From contig CAJFCJ010000005.1 in assembly GCA_904063045.1 (NCBI GenBank), forward strand, positions 3,811,689-3,875,688: DNA of 64,000 nucleotides. The letters are read 5' to 3'. The notes below the pieces were generated by a model. The model was given only the letters and a program-made list of their open reading frames with translations, ran no database searches and was not told where the DNA came from. This stretch comes from Dimorphilus gyrociliatus (taxonomy: Eukaryota > Annelida > Polychaeta > Dinophilidae). The position numbers and the translations under genes were made by a program. Of the stretch, positions 61,791 through 64,000 are shown piece after piece; positions within the stretch are counted from its first letter, which is position 1; each line of letters starts with the position of its first letter.

Positions 61791-64000
61791 ATGAACGAAG
61801 CCGACACATCAGCTCTGTACTTACTTGGGGATGTTGAATCGGAGAGTAATTATAGTAGCGACCAATCGGCTAGGGAATTAAGCATGTTCAACAACCAGGT
61901 AACACAGAAAGGCGATTTTTTTTAAATTGCAATTAAATAGTCTATTTTAAATATTCATTAAACCTCTTGAAAAAGTAAACACTGAGAGCAGGCCGAGTTT
62001 ATTCAGTCTTATCTCGGGCACTCGATTAGAATTTTAACGACTGTAGGCCTTTTGTTTTATGTTACTAATAACAAAATCTGAGATACGGTTACTAAGCGGC
62101 AGTGGTACAAAGAATTTATTAACTGCCCAAATAAGAGGAAAACTATGATGAATAAAACGAAATTTGACGGTCGTTTCTCGGCTCCGCCGTCTACGGATAA
62201 AAGAAGATCAAGATTGAACACATGGTCTAGTGGTTTCAATTCGGCAGATATCATTAATGCTAAATATTCGGAGGGGAGTCTCTTCGAATCTTCAGCAAGC
62301 TTTCGGTCATCTATTTTTGATGAAGACGAGGAGGATTGTACTGGCAGAAAGAGCAAATCCTCTTTCGTTCAGGGTGACACATCAGAGGTGAGAATATAAA
62401 AAGGGAAAACAATTGCAAAAGAAATAAATATAAACACGCCATCTGGTGAAAAATTTGATCTTTAATTATAACTCGATTCGTCAAGTTGAACAAAAGCGGA
62501 AGACGAATCTCTCTCTATTCCTTTTACATAGTTGGCTACTTTGCCCTTGATTATTGTATACATAAAATGGATAAGGCGAAGGAAAAAGAGAGGAAAGAGA
62601 AAGAGACAAGCAAAAAAAAAAAAGAATTAGAAATATAATCGAAGGGAAAAGGACTTGGAAGGCTGCAAAAACTATCGATCAAAAAGCAATAAGATTCTAA
62701 ATTGAACACGGGATGAAGGAGCGTATCAAAAATGGTTCCATATCAACTATAGATTTGATAGTGCTAATGGACGACTTAGCATCGTAATTAGTAAAAGAAT
62801 AATGTAAAAATTAATTGTCTTTAGCGTCAAGTGCATCGAATTGTTTATGGTTGACTTAAGATTTAATTAAGCGCGTAGACGTTAAACGTTACCCTCGAGA
62901 AACGCTCTCGAGGTCAAGAAAATCTATTCACTTTATTCTTTACTGCAGTTCAGAATGAACGAAATCAGAAAAAATTTATATAATTGGTTTTACAGAGACG
63001 GGGTTCTTCTTATTTTTTTTATATATATCTCAAGTTACACAACTCTTAAGGATTTTATTTATCCGCTCTTTTCGTATTTACAGATCGAAGAATTGATAAA
63101 CATTGAGACGCTTGAAAAACTCTCACAAACATTCCGAAGAGCTGATGAGGATGGATCTGGAGGCTTAGAACTCGATGAATTCAAAAAATTACTTAGAACT
63201 CAATTACATATCCCAACGAATAAAGAAGGTCAAATAGACGCTCTATTTCAAAAGATCGATTGGTCTTCAGAAGGAACAATATCATGGGATGAATTCTGCA
63301 CGTACATGCAATTGGAATATGCGGAGAAAGAAGATTCATACGTCAGAGGTAAGGAGGTATGCCTCCATTTACCAGCCAAAATAGTCAACAGTCCCCATAG
63401 AGAAGCAGTTGTCAGAGTTAGTGATACAACTGATGGAACGTTTATCGTATGCAGTCAGGATGGAAGCGTTAGTTTCTGGACATCTACATTAGAATTAAAA
63501 AGATCTCGCTCAGTAGTAGTAAGTGCCCCTTCTATTTATCTCCTTCTCTCTTTTTTTTTTGGGTAAAATAAGTTATTCGTTTCCCCAATAGCAATCAGAA
63601 AATCCCAGATCGAAACCGAAATGGATTACAGATTTTGTGATTATGAATCAATTTAACAAATTCCTTGTTGGAACCGGCGATAGGGAAATACAATTTTTCG
63701 AATTATCATCCTTTGAACCTTACTGTCAGATTAGCGGTTTAGAAACAATTCCTTTGAAAATTGATTACTGGTATAGGCCTTATCTCTTTTCTAATATTGA
63801 TTCCCTTCAAATTGGTTACAAATTTTTTTTGTTCAATTAAATAGTGCTACCGGCCAGGATGAATGCTTAATTATATGGGGAGATTCGCAAGGTTGCATAA
63901 ATATAATTGTAATAAGCGCAGCTGGTGAATGTTTGAGAACGTGGAAGAAGATGCCGAAAAGAGATGGAATAGCATCCGTTTCTATTGAAGCAGTCGCAAA
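61791..64000 (+). CDS. EF-hand/WD40 protein, WDR49/WDR64-like, cut by window end
   Basis: Exons 61791-61898, 62136-62387, 63084-63518, 63592-63770 and 63845 to the edge; all junctions keep phase. The first exon starts MNEADTSALYLLGDVESESN. The second is Ser-rich and basic then acidic. The third has two canonical EF-hand loops (DEDGSGGLELDE and DWSSEGTISWDE), then PHREAVVRVS...SQDGSVSFWTS, the first WD40 blade. The next exons continue WITDFVIMNQFNKFLVGTGD and IIWGDSQGCINIIVISAAGE, matching the WDR49/WDR64/WDY group, in which EF-hands precede many WD repeats. These proteins are associated with cilia and sperm. The 3' part lies outside the window. An alternative N-terminus may come from the exons at 59986-60663. 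Confidence 0.83.
62893..62913. repeat. 8-bp perfect hairpin, CCTCGAGA-AACGC-TCTCGAGG
   Basis: GC-rich stem in an AT-rich intron, about 170 bp upstream of the EF-hand exon. Confidence 0.7.

Noticed and set aside
1-64000. CRISPR arrays, tRNA or rRNA genes, intact transposases or retroviral genes
   Set aside because: None seen on either strand by eye; repeats are simple microsatellites or short words.

Overview
This is AT-rich animal DNA (roughly two thirds A+T by eye). It carries intron-containing genes with canonical GT-AG splice sites, many introns of 50-250 bp, abundant (AT)n and (GA)n microsatellites, and genes packed on both strands. The protein set is typical of a bilaterian invertebrate with a compact genome: Cys-loop receptors, LAMMER kinase, gamma-syntrophin, a multi-EGF astacin, a SOCS-box ankyrin protein, FET RNA-binding protein, KLF and an EF-hand/WD40 protein. 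I cannot name the species.

Layout. 0.6-5.4 kb (-): GlyR/GluCl-like anion channel. 5.4-14.0 kb: long gene-poor interval. 14.0-16.4 kb (-): GRD-like GABA receptor subunit whose pore motif suggests cation selectivity. 16.4-24.9 kb: gene-poor, but with a GC-richer island at 20.9-21.5 kb that holds a TATA-type promoter candidate and a long miRNA-precursor-like hairpin. 24.9-25.3 kb (+): small MGC-type lipidated protein. 25.6-28.4 kb (-): SETD6 lysine methyltransferase. 28.9-31.6 kb (-): CLK/Doa LAMMER kinase with two alternative copies of one exon. 33.6-37.4 kb (-): gamma-syntrophin. 38.6-43.6 kb (+): secreted astacin-EGF-CUB-multiEGF protease. 45.1-46.6 kb (+): intronless ASB-type protein. 46.9-47.7 kb (-): small coiled-coil protein, possibly FAM167. 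48.2-52.9 kb (-): FUS/EWS/TAF15 (cabeza) gene. 56.0-57.2 kb (+): KLF transcription factor. 60.0 to the window end (+): cilium-type basic N-terminal exons followed by an EF-hand/WD40 (WDR49/WDR64-like) gene that runs off the edge.

I traced exons by hand. For nine multi-exon genes the phases close and the summed coding length is a multiple of three: GlyR/GluCl 470 aa, GRD 468, SETD6 503, syntrophin 495, astacin 1215, FET 511, KLF 261, CLK 380-381 and the coiled-coil protein 223. This is strong internal support for those models.

The genes do not form a single pathway. The strongest candidates for new biology are the mutually exclusive exon pair in the CLK kinase, the cation-type pore of the GABA subunit, the hairpin/promoter island at 21 kb, an unclassified Cys-rich tail on the astacin, and three short words that recur far above expectation (TATACWGTATA, TAGGCCTA, AGATGGCG).
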